Shown: positions 43,705 through 54,751, numbered from the stretch's first letter. The stretch: 64,000 nt of DNA from Paramacrobiotus metropolitanus (GCF_019649055.1 NW_026570292.1:620001-684000); one strand, 5' to 3'. The notes: a model not told the origin generated them from the letters alone. Numbers and translations are program-made.

Positions 43705-43999
43705 ATGACCTCTGTTGGAAAAATGTACCAGCCTCTGATTAGGGACACCATTCTTGTCAGCACCCGTCGTCGGCACTTCCACCGACCATGCGGCGTCCAA
43801 CCACTTCCTTTCCAAAGTATACAGGGAATTTCTGTTCATTCTCAATCACATGTGCATATCCGCCTTGCATTCCGAAATCTACTGCAAAGTATGGCAAACC
43901 TTTCGGAACCTACAATTTAAAGAAACACTCAGCAAGTCATTGCAAGTTAAATCCACCCACTCTAAAAAATCTCCCAAAAGATTAAGAAATCGGAAGTAA
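43705..43999 (+). CDS. Small unrecognised gene, possibly frame-broken
   Basis: An ATG seven bases after a good acceptor (TTGCAG, ending 43697) starts [19 protein letters not shown] and gives 71 residues if read straight (stop at 43920). From about 43752 a second frame looks more coding-like ([17 protein letters not shown], then a Lys/Ser-rich tail to the TAA at 43999). A single extra base near 43750 would join the two. I do not recognise the product. Confidence 0.3.
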
Positions 44000-44045
44000 C
44001 GCATATTTAACGTAACGACATTTCTTCGTGTACGAGTACACTTAC

Positions 44046-44308
44046 GGATGACCGGATGCCTTTCCGGCTAAGATCGACCAGCTTCTTATTCTGTGTCCAT
44101 TCTCCTTCCGCTTCGAGAATAGCCTTTTTGAAATACATTGGAGCCAAGCTGCCGTTGTCCTTATCCAGCGGAATGCATTCGATTTGCATATGCGGATGCG
44201 ACTTAAGACGCCTAGCAGTTTCCATGAATACACAATCCATTTCGTTCTCTGCGAACATACGGCAGACAGCTGAACGGAACTTCTGCATCTCTTCCCAAAC
44301 ATCTTCAT
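44046..44308 (-). pseudogene. CWF19L2: Isolated exon of CWF19L2 (CwfJ C-terminal domain)
   Basis: A single exon bounded by a TTAG acceptor (44311-44309) and a GTAAGT donor (44045-44044). It encodes EDVWEEMQKFRSAV, CVFMETA, IECIPLDKDNGSLAPMYFK and WTQNKKLVDLS. These match the first CwfJ C-terminal domain of CWF19-like proteins, which act in spliceosome and lariat metabolism. The frame is intact over 87 codons. The exons expected on either side (including the GGFAHVIED-type segment) are not found within several kb, so this is a fragment, or the neighbours have been displaced. Confidence 0.75.
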
Positions 44309-44414
44309 CTAATCATATTCATCAAAGTGCGAAACGGACATACATGTGTTGTATGATCCCGTGATCCCGAGCCAGGGCGACAGAGCTTTTGGTGGTTGTC
44401 ACAGCTCCACCATT

Positions 44415-44435
44415 ACTGGTAGGCCGCCTACCAGT
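44415..44435. repeat. Palindromic repeat GGTAGGC-C-GCCTACC, copy 1
   Basis: ACTGGTAGGCCGCCTACCAGT is a perfect odd palindrome. It is the first of six related sites between 44.4 and 48.0 kb. Confidence 0.85.
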
Positions 44436-44557
44436 ACTTTGTAGATTTTATATAATTAAATTACACCTCATTTTTTATCGAATCTCCGGGCCTCCTCGAC
44501 AGATGAAACATGCTTAACTCAACGCCGTCAACTGGTCTATGTAATAAGTAAAGAAAA

Positions 44558-44574
44558 GGTTGGCCGCCTACCGG
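44558..44574. repeat. Palindromic repeat, copy 2 (imperfect)
   Basis: GGTTGGCCGCCTACCGG. It is followed by GAAATTGTTCCAG, which resembles the sequence after copy 3 (AATAATTGTTTCAG), so similarity extends beyond the palindrome. Confidence 0.75.
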
Positions 44575-44666
44575 AAATTGTTCCAGTAAAAGTGTACTAC
44601 TCTGTACTACTAATAGTAATCACGTTTGTGGTTGTTAATAATAAAATCACTCGGTCTAGAGAATCA

Positions 44667-44691
44667 TTATTGGTAGGCCGCCTACCAATAA
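44667..44691. repeat. Palindromic repeat, copy 3
   Basis: A 25-bp perfect odd palindrome: TTATTGGTAGGC, a central C, then GCCTACCAATAA. Arms differ from those of copies 1 and 4 outside the shared GGTAGGC core. Confidence 0.85.
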
Positions 44692-45724
44692 TTGTTTCAG
44701 CAATACCCACTTATGTATACTATCTGTGTACCTTAATAAGAAATATAGCAGTTTGATTCAGTAAGAGTTTCCGATAGGCTGCCCGGTGTGCCCACAGAAC
44801 GTTTTAATAATTTAAAGGATGAACTGCATCAACACTGAGCGCTACCGTAGGAAATGTACGGCATCTGTATATATATATAAGAGTCGGAACGATGAATTTG
44901 TGCTATATTGTAAATAATAATGGCTTTTTTGTACATGTAGAACTACTTGTTACAGATGCTGTTTACTGCATTGCAGACACGAATCATGCACACTTTATAG
45001 TCGGCGTTGGCACAATTGGGACCGGAGACTCGTTTTTTCACGGCCATCAGTCATTTGAACTGATTTCAGCGGCAAATGCATGCAGTATAGTGCTCATCTT
45101 GTGTTCGACAGATCCTCCGACATAAGTGATCCTGTTCCGGGTTGAAGTGTGTTTGGGGCAAATTCGCAGATGATTTTGTGTCTCCTCTGAGTATAAGCGA
45201 TTTTTATTTTCACTTTAACATTGGTGAAAGATTTGGGCGGTTGCATGATGATGTGGAATGACAACGGAGTACTGCGTACGATTTCATATTATTTGGAAGA
45301 AAAAATGTGGTAAAATTGAAATTAATCTTCCGTCTGGGTACTGGCGGCATTCTATTATGCGATACTGAATTTACGATATTTTTTTTCGCGATCAATAAAG
45401 GTCTCATAACGTCTGCATACACTTTTTCATCACCTTACAAAATCAGGGTTTGATTTCACACAATACAAGGTTTGCTTGAATTAAAGTGTGCACTGTCCAT
45501 TAATAATTAAAATGTTAATCAAGTAAAAGCAATAAAGGCGCTTAATCAAAGCAGGAAAAATTAACTAATGAATCGCGTTTGGCCCTTCGCGCCTTTACTC
45601 ATTCTACGCATGGAAAACCCCTGATGGGGCTGTCCGAATTCACATATCACTTCCGGCCTGTACAAACTGGAACCGATAATACCTAACCGGAGCGGCATGA
45701 TCCTGCCGTTCCGGTAGCCAACTA

Positions 45725-45840
45725 ATGGAAAGCGCTTTTGGATTGGACACGGACATCGGATTCTCGCTGTATTTGCGCTTTCACCGGCAATTCAATGCTG
45801 GCCTCCATCCCACCGATGTATTAGCCGCTAATGTGAACAT
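45725..45840 (+). CDS. Candidate orphan first exon
   Basis: An ATG at 45725 opens a frame (MESAFGLDTDIGFSLYLRF, then RQFNAGLHPTDVLAA) running into a consensus donor (GTAAGAAC at 45841). It is GC-richer than its surroundings. No partner exon was found and I do not recognise the product. A shuffled exon fragment is as likely as a gene. Confidence 0.25.
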
Positions 45841-46008
45841 GTAAGAACTCCGTGGTAGCAGTTTATGTACAGTGAAAGAATTTAATCCCCGGAGACAAGA
45901 ATACTGGTGCACTGTCGACAACTAATTCTTCTCGCCGGTATGAATCTCGATATACGTCTGTATATCACATGCATAAATTTACTGTTAATACACTTTGCTG
46001 ATAATACT

Positions 46009-46029
46009 TGTGGTAGGCGGCCTACCACA
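46009..46029. repeat. Palindromic repeat, copy 4
   Basis: TGTGGTAGGC-G-GCCTACCACA, a perfect odd palindrome. It has the same core as copies 1-3, with outer arms TGT/ACA. Confidence 0.85.
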
Positions 46030-46563
46030 AAATTAATAAGACACTGCATGCGCTCTGTCATTATGATTAGCGTCTTGATGATCAATATGGATGTAAGCAA
46101 TAATCCCATATAAATAGTTCGGGCAAAACATGGGAAAGGATTATTGTATGTATCAAAGAAATTGTAAAGAAATCACAAATACTAAAAATGTAAACAAAAA
46201 GTAACCTACACGTATGGATGTATTGGATGGCAATATTACTTCAAAAATTAACAATCCAAACAAACAGAAAATTTTTTCACAAGAATTTAGCCCGGCATTT
46301 TGCCGGGTTAAAGGTATACTGCAACCACCACTCGTTCGGCGACCAGAAACAGACGTTATTAAAATATATTTACTGGTGGCAAAAGTGGTGGCAAATCAGT
46401 ATTAGTACAAATACTAACTGTTGTAAGTAAGTACTAGTACTGTCTTGTGTCTGTGTTATCAAATGCAATATTTAATACCAGTTCTACACTGTCCGTAATC
46501 ATTAATTTTAAAATCTCAGTATCGATAGTGTGCAGCTATTTTTACTGTTTCGTGCTTACAAAC

Positions 46564-47638
46564 ATGGCCTTAGTTCAGGACAAGAGCGAACAGTTCCGAA
46601 TTCGAGGAGCCCGAAGATACGATCCACAGTACACCCACATCTATCATGAGCGTCTGGCGACGCTGCGACCTCGCTTGACGGCCGTTTCAGAAGAAAAATG
46701 GGGTAAGTTGCTTTTATAGGGTTTGCAAATGTTTCCCACATTACCTTCATGTATCTGTTTTCCAATATAGCGATGGTTTTATGCAGTTGTTCATGATCTT
46801 TAGGTGCAGCTTATAGAGTTTGTACAACAGACGATCTGGTGGAGAACGAAACAGTCTGCCTGATCGGAACTCTGTACAAGGAAATGGAACGAAAGCCCAA
46901 TATTCTACGTCAAATGCGCCGTGACGCTGACATACCGCCAGAGCCTATCCCATCTCGATATACCAGTGACACCGATACCCTGTTCCTGGAAAGATGAATC
47001 ACAGCGGATTCGACTGCATGGACAATTTGATCCGCATCAGCTAGTTACGGGAATCATCGTGGCGTTGGTTGGTCATGTGAACGCTGCTGGAGTGTTTGTC
47101 GTACAAGATCACTGTTTTCTGGGACTGCCACCCCAACCGCATTTTGTTCTTCCCGAGACCGACCGGTATGTCGCATTGTTTACTTAACGGTGGTACTACA
47201 TAAACCACAACCTTGTATTAATTATCTACATTAGAGAGTAATTAGTAATCACATGTAATTTCAGGCCTCTGCAGTAATAATGGTATCCTTTTGGTAGTGT
47301 GCAAAACGCCGAAAAAATTTTGTTTTTTTGATTGGTATTAATTAACTGCACACTATCGTTACTTTTTTAACAAACTATAGACTGTTAGACATGATGAGTA
47401 TACAGATTAAAAAGTTATCATAATCCGTTTACTGTTCCTTTGCAGTTACATTGTATTCCTGTCTGGGTTATGTATTGATCAAGATGATGCCAGCGTCAAT
47501 CGAGCAAATTTGTGTTTTAATTTACTCACTGGTCAAGCTGGCAATGCACGTCAAACGGAACAAATGGCCTCTGTGGTAGCAGTCATTATTGCTGGCAATC
47601 TCGTTTCAGCAGAAACAGACGATCACAATACAGGACCG
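46564..47638 (+). pseudogene. POLD2: DNA polymerase delta subunit 2, 5' half only
   Basis: POLD2 (p50/B subunit) binds the catalytic subunit of polymerase delta. Exons 46564-46702, 46804-47165 and 47446-47638 have good splice sites. They encode the family's N-terminus (YTHIYHERLATLRPRL), CLIGTLYKEMERKPNILRQM, RIRLHGQFDPHQLVTG and YIVFLSGLCIDQDD, ending at VIIAGNLVSAETDD. The frame breaks near 46992 (TTCCTGGAAAGATGAA): one extra base relative to the FLEDE-type sequence expected in the family. The whole C-terminal phosphoesterase-like half is absent. After the last donor (47639) the next coding sequence is an unrelated GTPase. It is either a truncated duplicate or a gene disrupted by rearrangement. 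Confidence 0.82.
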
Positions 47639-47813
47639 GTATGTCCATGTGTTGCACGTATCCAGTAACAGTAAACCGTAAACAGTTATAATATCAAGAT
47701 TAAACCATAAACAGTTATAATATCTAAGAATACATGAAAACTACGAATAAAATATTGTAATGGCAATGGCCGTCATATGCAGCCGATCATTGATAGTTGG
47801 ACAATGAATAAAT

Positions 47814-47832
47814 CCAGTAGGCCGCCTACCGG
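47814..47832. repeat. Palindromic repeat, copy 5
   Basis: CCAGTAGGCCGCCTACCGG, the core with imperfect outer arms. Together with copy 6 it brackets about 100 bp of AT-rich sequence, as terminal inverted repeats of a small element would. Confidence 0.75.
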
Positions 47833-47933
47833 AAACGATAAAAATATTCCGATTTGGGATCAATTTTTGTTGCATTATATGTACAATATTACAAGTTATG
47901 TGACAACTTTATTATACATAACAGAATGTAAAT

Positions 47934-47951
47934 GTTAGGCGGCCAACCTAA
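47934..47951. repeat. Palindromic repeat, copy 6 (imperfect)
   Basis: GTTAGGCGGCCAACCTAA, a diverged form of the same core. It lies just upstream of the GTPase-like gene. Confidence 0.7.
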
Positions 47952-47999
47952 GAAGGAAAGGAATGCATTTATTCGGCATTCAAATTCAGTTGCCTATAG

Positions 48000-49337
48000 C
48001 TCCCATTCCAACACGGCTACTCAATTCCAGCTCAATTTCAGTATTTCACTGAAACGCGAAATTTCCATATTGAGCCAGGGTAAGAAACCGCATGCGTCCT
48101 GATTGGTCAAACTGGAGCCGGAAAAACAACACTCAGCAACCGGCTGTGTAATACCGCTCATCGAGCCGGGGCCTCTGAAGACAGTATGACCCAGGAATTG
48201 TTGAAGAACGATGTCAGTGTCGGGATGAACGCCTTCTCCATCATGGACACACCCGGCACCGACAGCCAGCACGATCCGTACAAACATGCCGTTCTCCTGC
48301 GCGCCGCCCTGACCACCACGGACCTGAATACCATCTTCATCGTGGTGAAGTACGAGAACCGCTACTACAAGATGGTGGACAACTATCTGCAAGCGGAGCA
48401 ACCGGTGGGCAATTTCACCCGCAAAATCGTCATTCTCGTTTCACACATGGATAACGCGGCCGATCCGCCGGCCGAATTCCCCACGATCTGCAATCTGCTG
48501 ACCGAGGCCAGCCCGCACGTAGCCAACATCATATTCTTCTCGGAACGCAGCAGTGCGACGGCGATTGCGGATTTAATGTACGCTTGCACTCGGATGGCCA
48601 ACATGGAAGCGCAGCTGCTGACGATATCCGATGACGATTTCCATTATAGTTTCAAATTGTATCAGGTACGCTTTAACATGCGCAGATCGTTCGAGCAGTA
48701 TCAGAAGCAGGTGCAGACGGTGCTGGAAGGTTACACACGTCTCCGGGACCGCGCCCAATTTGTGCCGGACGACGACAAGGACGAGCTGTTCCACGTCATG
48801 ATCGTCCAGCTCAAGTACGATCTGGATGACCTTTACCGTGCGTTTACGGCGAAGCATGGCTACGACATGGTCGAATTGGATTACTACGCGCTGTGTATTG
48901 AAATGCAGCGGGAGAATGTGAAGAATCGCTTCGTCAGCTCCGTCACCCCGCTGATGACGTACAATCTCTTCGATAACACGGATCCGCGGAATCTGATTAA
49001 GGCGTGCCCACACTGTGGACTGGTGTGGTGGAAGACGGAGGGGTGTGGCGGGGCCACCACCTGTGGGAATCGCGTTAGTAAGCTGTGGGACTGTCGACCA
49101 CGCCCCTTGTTCCGCTATGCTCTGAAATGGAGGAATGGTGAGCTGTTCCACACCAAGAACTATGTGCTCAAGACGTCAGGAATGTCCCCAAACAAGGTGG
49201 GGGGTAATGCATTCAGCCAGGCTCCCGAATCTCTGTTTAAAGCTGACAGCAAAACCGCCCTGGCGCGCTCATTACCTTCGGTAGACGACATTAACGTGGA
49301 TATGTCCCGTTCGATCACTATGTCCCAGGCGTACTGA
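48000..49337 (+). CDS. P-loop GTPase-like protein with a Cys-rich C-terminal motif (frame-broken near its start)
   Basis: After an acceptor-like TATAG (ending 47999), the frame reads to KKPHA, then must step by one base near 48094 to enter VLIGQTGAGKTTLSNRL (P-loop GQTGAGKT at 48105-48128). The frame is then open to 49337. G3-like MDTPGTDS and a G4-like VSHMD follow, in the manner of AIG1/septin-type G domains. A middle region predicted helical leads to IKACPHCGLVWWKTEGCGG and ATTCGNR, a CxxC plus C metal-binding motif reminiscent of IBR-type fingers. No start codon precedes the P-loop in frame. The first in-frame ATG (48186) lies after it, so an upstream exon is missing or unseen. About the last 50 residues overlap, antisense, the reverse-transcriptase ORF and may not be original. 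Confidence 0.6.
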
Positions 49338-51347
49338 AACTTCCGAACACATTCCGGGGAATTTCGCCCTGCGTCAGTTGGATCAAGATTCCACAGCGGT
49401 TTTGTCAGGCACTCTTCAGAAGGCTGGTAGAATTCGGAAACCATAGGCAGCACAGAGTACACCGATGCCAAGTAGGCACAAACAGCTAATGTCTCAATGC
49501 GTCGTGTCACAAACCACCACGCCGTACTGGAAGAGATATCTGAGTCCATTGCGCTTGAAATCTTCACGTTGACCAACTGCTCCACCCCCACCCGTAGACA
49601 GCTATCGTATTCTTTCAGCAAGTCAAGGTGTTCAAAACCACGAGAACTGCGCAGTCCGTACAAAACCTTAGGAACGCTGAGGCAATTTTTAAGGAGAAAT
49701 AAACTGTAGTGCCGTAATTTCTTCAATCGTTGTACAAAATTCTTTAGTTCCTCCGTTTTCAGTTAAAAATCTCGCGCACGCTGAGAAGGTCATCGGTGCT
49801 CCCAACAAAGTGAAGTTGTCGGGACTGAGCTGAATCATATCTGGCCAAGTGCTTAATAATGTTGCACGGATCATGGAGTCATCTGCATCACATGTTACGA
49901 TGGGAAAGAATTCGCACTTGCTGAAGTTTAATTCTAAACCCATTTTCGCGGCCCGTTCTTCAATTCGTTTTATGGCAGCCATTACTTTTTCTACTGTGCC
50001 AGCCATTGTCACGTCGTCAAGGAAGGCCAGAAGCAGTTCGCAATCTAAATCATCGAACAGCGGTAGCGTGGCTAAACTTACCCAAAGGGACCCGACGGTC
50101 ACCCTGTTGCACTCCGCGGGCGGACGTCAGCGTTTCTTCACCACAGACCAAATGGCTGCTGTAGCGGTAGGATTGCCAGAAATAACCATAATACGCAGGG
50201 AAATGTTGACGAACAGCTTGCAGCAGTGTATCCCGTCTCAGAAGGTTGAACGCGTTTTTGAAGTCGAGTTTCACAATTACGCGCGGTCCTGCGTGTGGGG
50301 TTTCCATATAGGCCCGGACCCCGTGGATAATTGCTTCAGCTCCGCCCTTCGTCCCGAAACCAAACTGCACGTTCTTACACAATTCCTTCATCCGCTCAGT
50401 GCAGCTATAACTCACAACTTTTGAAACCAAGCGCCGAAAAGTTTCACCAACCGCAATGGGACGGATGCCGCCATCTTTTTTGGCCAACGGGATGAGGTTG
50501 GCGCCGAAAAAGAACGGTCGGATGTCTTCAGGGACGTCGTTTTGTAGCACATGATTGACGAAATCTGTTAAGGCAGAACATAACTCGCTCTCTTCCCACC
50601 AGGCCGCACATCATATCTTTAAGGTGCTGCGGCCGTAAATCAGCAGCCACCAGCAGATCCTGAGGAAGCTGAAGACAGCTTTGAAAACTTCCGCTGGAGT
50701 GACAAGTGGGGGCTTTAATGAGTGGTCGGGCGGGGTGGATAATCGCTGTCTTCGGGCTCGGGTGGGTGCTTGCTGCGTACAGCCTCCAGAGTGTCGGCGT
50801 TCAGGGGAGCCAGTGCATCTTCCCCCATAACCACTCCTACAGCCCGTCGAACATTGTTATCCTGCAACAGGGATGTGGCCAAGGCCGTTAGACGCTCCTC
50901 GTTCAGTTCGCTTTTATGAGATTCAACGCGACTATTGCGCTGGCGAGGAGGATGATGATGGCATAATAAGTCGGCCAGGTTCTTGCGGATAACTGTGGAA
51001 AGGGACTCCTTCCGTAGGGATTTCGCAGCAGGTAAGGAGAGTGCTCTTGATCCGAATAACAGCAGATCAATCCACGCAGCTGACGAGTTATCCCGCACGC
51101 ATCTGTGGAGGAGTTCGGCAAGACGTTGTGCACAGGTACGTCGGACTGTCTTCGGCACTCGTTTTGGGAGTGAGTAATGAGTCCCAGAAAGGAAGAGCTG
51201 GAGAGGGTGCTGGCTAGGATCCGACGTGGCAGCGGCAGGGGCCTGTCGATCTGGAACCTTTTTGCTGCAGGCTTTAACGTGGTTAGCGAACCCTCCGCCT
51301 TTCGTGAACAGCTGCCCGCAGAACTGACATAGCTGGTCTTTCACCAT
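49160..51347 (-). pseudogene. Decayed reverse-transcriptase gene with N-terminal C2H2 finger
   Basis: The first block (50715-51347) starts MVKDQLCQFCGQLF and carries a zinc-finger-like CxxC...H...C. Later blocks hold reverse-transcriptase motifs: PLAKKDGGIRPIAVGETFRR and VKLDFKNAFNLLRRD (50050-50550), GVQQGD, FLDD (AFLDDVTMAG, 49689-50102), and a C-terminal part ending SGAWLNALPP (49160-49726). The blocks lie in different frames with several shifts (near 50690, 50590, 50085 and 49700), and no single reading is open. Arrangement and motifs suit a non-LTR-type or domesticated RVT_1 family with an N-terminal finger. No endonuclease is seen. The 3' end overlaps the GTPase ORF antisense by 178 bp. 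Confidence 0.8.
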
Positions 51348-52606
51348 GGTGGGAGGATTCAGTAGCTGTAACAGAAACCGAGAAACCAGAAAAACAGCTC
51401 CACAGTAATATTAGGCATCGTCCAGCAGAGAAACGACATACCCGATTACCTGGGGTTCACAAAAGTTCCCCCCAAGTAGTGCCGTTCAAGGCCCAACAAA
51501 CATCCATCGATCGCCCAACAAACATCCAACGCTCGAGAAACCTGCGACCCGACGTTGTCCAAAAAATGAGTCTTGGTTGGAAGAACAACTAGCTGAATTA
51601 TAATATTACTTACAATAAAACACTATTACTTAATAATATTACTTTTCTGTATTTACCTTAATTTTCTACGTATATGTACGTTTGACGTACGGATACTAAT
51701 AAAGTGAGTGTACTTAGCCACTGGGCTGTGTACATAGGTACAGAAATGATGGTTGGCTTTTCGGTTTTTTTGAATGGCCTTGATTTCCTCTGTTTTTATG
51801 AATATAATTAAAATCGGCTAGCGCTATACGCTGGTCTCACACCCTAACCCATACTACTGTGCGAAACCAGGAACTTTCTACAGAAACTAGTCACGTTGCG
51901 CAAACACGCTTCTCGTCGCAGTTGCTGGTAGCTCGTAGCTTTTACGAGTTTTATCCTGTCTGAGCTCTGTCTAGATGCTTATTACGATCCATACTCAATA
52001 CTTCGACGACGGATAAGGCCTCGTACTATGGACAAACAAGTAACTGAAACACACAAAACAAACTGACTAATGGCGAGGAGTAATCGCCTAAGGACATAGC
52101 CCTTGTATTACGTCGTCCATTTCGCTATGAATTAACGCTTCTTGTTCCTCTCTGGAGTCTGGTTTGTGAGTAAGGCAGATGATGCGAGTGATTTTAAAAC
52201 TATGTTCAGTTGTAGACCGCTGAAATTGTTGTTTAACTTTACAGCACGCGTTTCTTTGTAATTAGATGCATTGTTAATGGTGTTGGCTTCACCAAGTTGG
52301 CCTGACTAGCTGTGAGTTCCGAAACTGCTTACTTGTTTTAAACAGTCTCACAGTCACTGTTGATAATCTTATTTATACATTTGACCGCTTGACACTGAAG
52401 CCTTATGATTTTAGGAATGCGACATACGACTAAAACAATGTTTGGTTAAGCGGAGCACAAGTACTCATACTTAACAAAATCGAGTTTAGTCACTGCATCG
52501 AAAAAAGGTTAAACATAATGGGCCGGATGGATCACCGGTAAAAAAATCTGGATTGATTAAACAGGACTATTTCTGTGCTCTGTGCTGACAGTGGTGGTGG
52601 TGTTAC
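51348..52606. other. Intergenic region, nothing recognised
   Basis: Moderately AT-rich. No ORF above 60 codons with recognisable content, no RNA gene and no clear repeat seen. It may include 5' sequence of the reverse-transcriptase element next to 51347. Confidence 0.5.
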
Positions 52607-53763
52607 CTACATATTTAGCAAGATAACAGCACTCGTAATTAACATGGTGACGAAGCAACCGAAAAGGTCACCGTATTTGGTGATCGCGCCACTCATTCCC
52701 CATTCCGATCGCCTGGTTGTTGTAGTACATCCTAGATCGCCTTCGTTGACACAACATCCAGAGTAACTTTCCAACGCTGGTAACGGCCGAGACAGATAAT
52801 TGACAGCCCAGAAAGTCGGCGACTCGCCGTATCCAAACCGGCCACAAGTGAACGACACAACCGGCTTGCGTTCTTCCGTAATTCCGGCAACTTGGTGCAC
52901 TCATCGCATAAACGCCGCCGCTTCGCAACACCCGCACATCGGGACCGGGGTCGGTCGGGGCAGAACGCGTTGTAATCCAGCTTGACGCTGGTCAGCGTCG
53001 AAACATTCAGCGTTATCGTAAAAATGGCAGGCCATGGAAAGTCCAGCGCGTTTCCACTCAAGTCTAGCGTTTCCAAGAACTTGGAACTGGTAAACTTTGC
53101 TGGTGTATGTTAAAGAGGTCATGCCGGTTATGTTGTGTGGTTCGTCGACAGTATCGCCAAGTAAAACTTTACTTTTTGATCGTTTAGTCGGAGTGTCTGA
53201 AAATTGTACTGCGATGAATACTGAAGCAACCACATTAGTGACACTACAAAGCATCATTTTTCGAAGCAGTAGCTGTAGATGCTGTTTATTCTCACATACT
53301 CGTAAAGAATGCACAATCGGTGCAAAAGTTTCCCATCGTATGGAGCGAATCTTGTTCTTCTGAAGGTCTATCGTCTCGAGATTGAACGATCTCCCGTAAG
53401 TAACTCCGTCGAAGGTGGGTTCGAAGGCGAATACATCGAGACTAGTATATGTCGTTCTCCGCCAGATCCAAAGTGCGCAGCTCGTACAAACCTTCGAGAT
53501 CACCTCTGCTCAGACCCGCGACACGGCAATCCCGCATAAGTAGGCTGCGCAGTGTTGCTTTTACATTGCGCAGAAGAGAACCAAGTAGCAGGAACACAAC
53601 TCGAGGCGACGCCATAAAGTTGTACATCTCCAGGACGCGTAAATTGGTTAAATTCGGAAATTGCGTCTGCATGCTACTGACCAGTGACGCCCCTTGTCGT
53701 CCGAGTCGGATGAAAATGACGTCGTCAGGAATAAGGGTCAAATTGAAGCTGCTGTCCCATTAA
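52607..53763 (-). pseudogene. Leucine-rich-repeat surface protein gene (copy 2), decayed
   Basis: Minus-strand blocks give LRRs: FPNLTNLRVLEMYNF, LYELRTLDLAENDI, FNLETIDLQKNKIRSI, then after an apparent GTATGT intron KFLETLDLSGNALDF and LTSVKLDYNAFCPD. The Cys-rich module follows (CGRFGYGESPTFWAVNY, SGCCVNEGDLGC), then a hydrophobic tail. Frames shift near 53445 and near 52940. Where copy 1 has Trp in FMRWVHEV, this copy has TGA (about 52904). The N-terminal signal-peptide exon is not seen. Such proteins are normally secreted or membrane-anchored, and this copy cannot make a full product as written. Confidence 0.75.
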
Positions 53764-54747
53764 CACAGCGGCGCTGTATTAATAGGATTTCCGTATTATA
53801 TCAGTAGCGTTGTTTAAAGCTTAGCATTGTAGTGGGTTTTAACATTTAAATAGTAAAACTGAAGGCACCGATGCCTTCGTACCTTCGCAAAACTGGTTTA
53901 TCGTTTTTCTCTTAAAGCTTTTACGGTTTGCGTATACCTGCACCAATCGAGGCAGTCTGTAAAGCAACCACGACGCAAACCGTTGCCGCAACAGTAGAAA
54001 ACCCGATCATAATACTTTAACAGCGGTCAGACTCCAGACACGGAAAGCATTAGCTGGCTTGTAAGAATAGTAATAATTATTCATTCCCATGCGGGGTTTA
54101 CATGTGGGAAATTTCTGACAGCCGCGAGGTGTGCAGGCACTTTTGATTTCTAATTTGTACTATCACTACTTCTATAATACATGTACACTGCAGTATACTA
54201 GGGTACTGTTTGTTTCGACAGTTGCTAGCGCTTGCTATCTTTTGAATTGAGGTTTTATCAGCTCTTAGATTAAGTATGATTCAGTAAATATTATATTTAC
54301 AAGGTAAGCCTCGTGCATCCGCGCTCGGCACGTGTGTACTGGAAAGGTCAAGTTTGAATTAATTTTATGGATTGCTGCGGGAGATTAGATTAATTATGAT
54401 TCAGTAGGTATGATCATTATAATATGCAAGTCATCAGCAGCTAAATATCATATGTTACGAGTAAAAGCAGCCTGTTCTGCAAATCGGTGTTTTCCAGTGC
54501 TGCAGCCACGTAGCCAGTTCTAATAAAGACTTACAGGAAAGACAGATTCAACTGGAACCCCGAGGAACATCCCACACGTCGGATCGTCGTCCCGACGGCT
54601 GCACAACTTTCGCCTGGAAGCGCGGCATGTGTCGTGCTTGAGACATGTGTAGACACGGCGGCGGTTTCTCATCTCAAAGCCACAAGTGCGGGAGCGGCAG
54701 CGGTACAAGCCGGAGAGAAGAAATCGAGACTGTATTCTTATCTGGTC
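53764..54747. other. Flank of LRR copy 2, homologous to the flank of copy 1
   Basis: 53940-54080 aligns with 39835-39975 (shared GCAAACCGTTGCCGCAA and GGCTTGTAAGAAT), and 54480-54550 aligns with about 40200-40275 (AAATCGGT.TTTTCCA, GGAAAGA). So the LRR fragment and its flank were duplicated as one segment. An antisense ORF at 54520-54759 is Cys- and Arg-rich but is not recognised. It is interrupted by the Ty3/gypsy insertion. Confidence 0.6.
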
Positions 54748-54751
54748 GGCC

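Noticed and set aside
48573-49151. 192-codon minus-strand ORF opposite the GTPase
   Set aside because: The plus strand carries P-loop and Cys motifs, and the minus frame has none.
53097-53539. Plus-strand ORFs opposite the LRR pseudogene
   Set aside because: They are shadows. The minus strand shows regular LRR spacing and the Cys-rich module.
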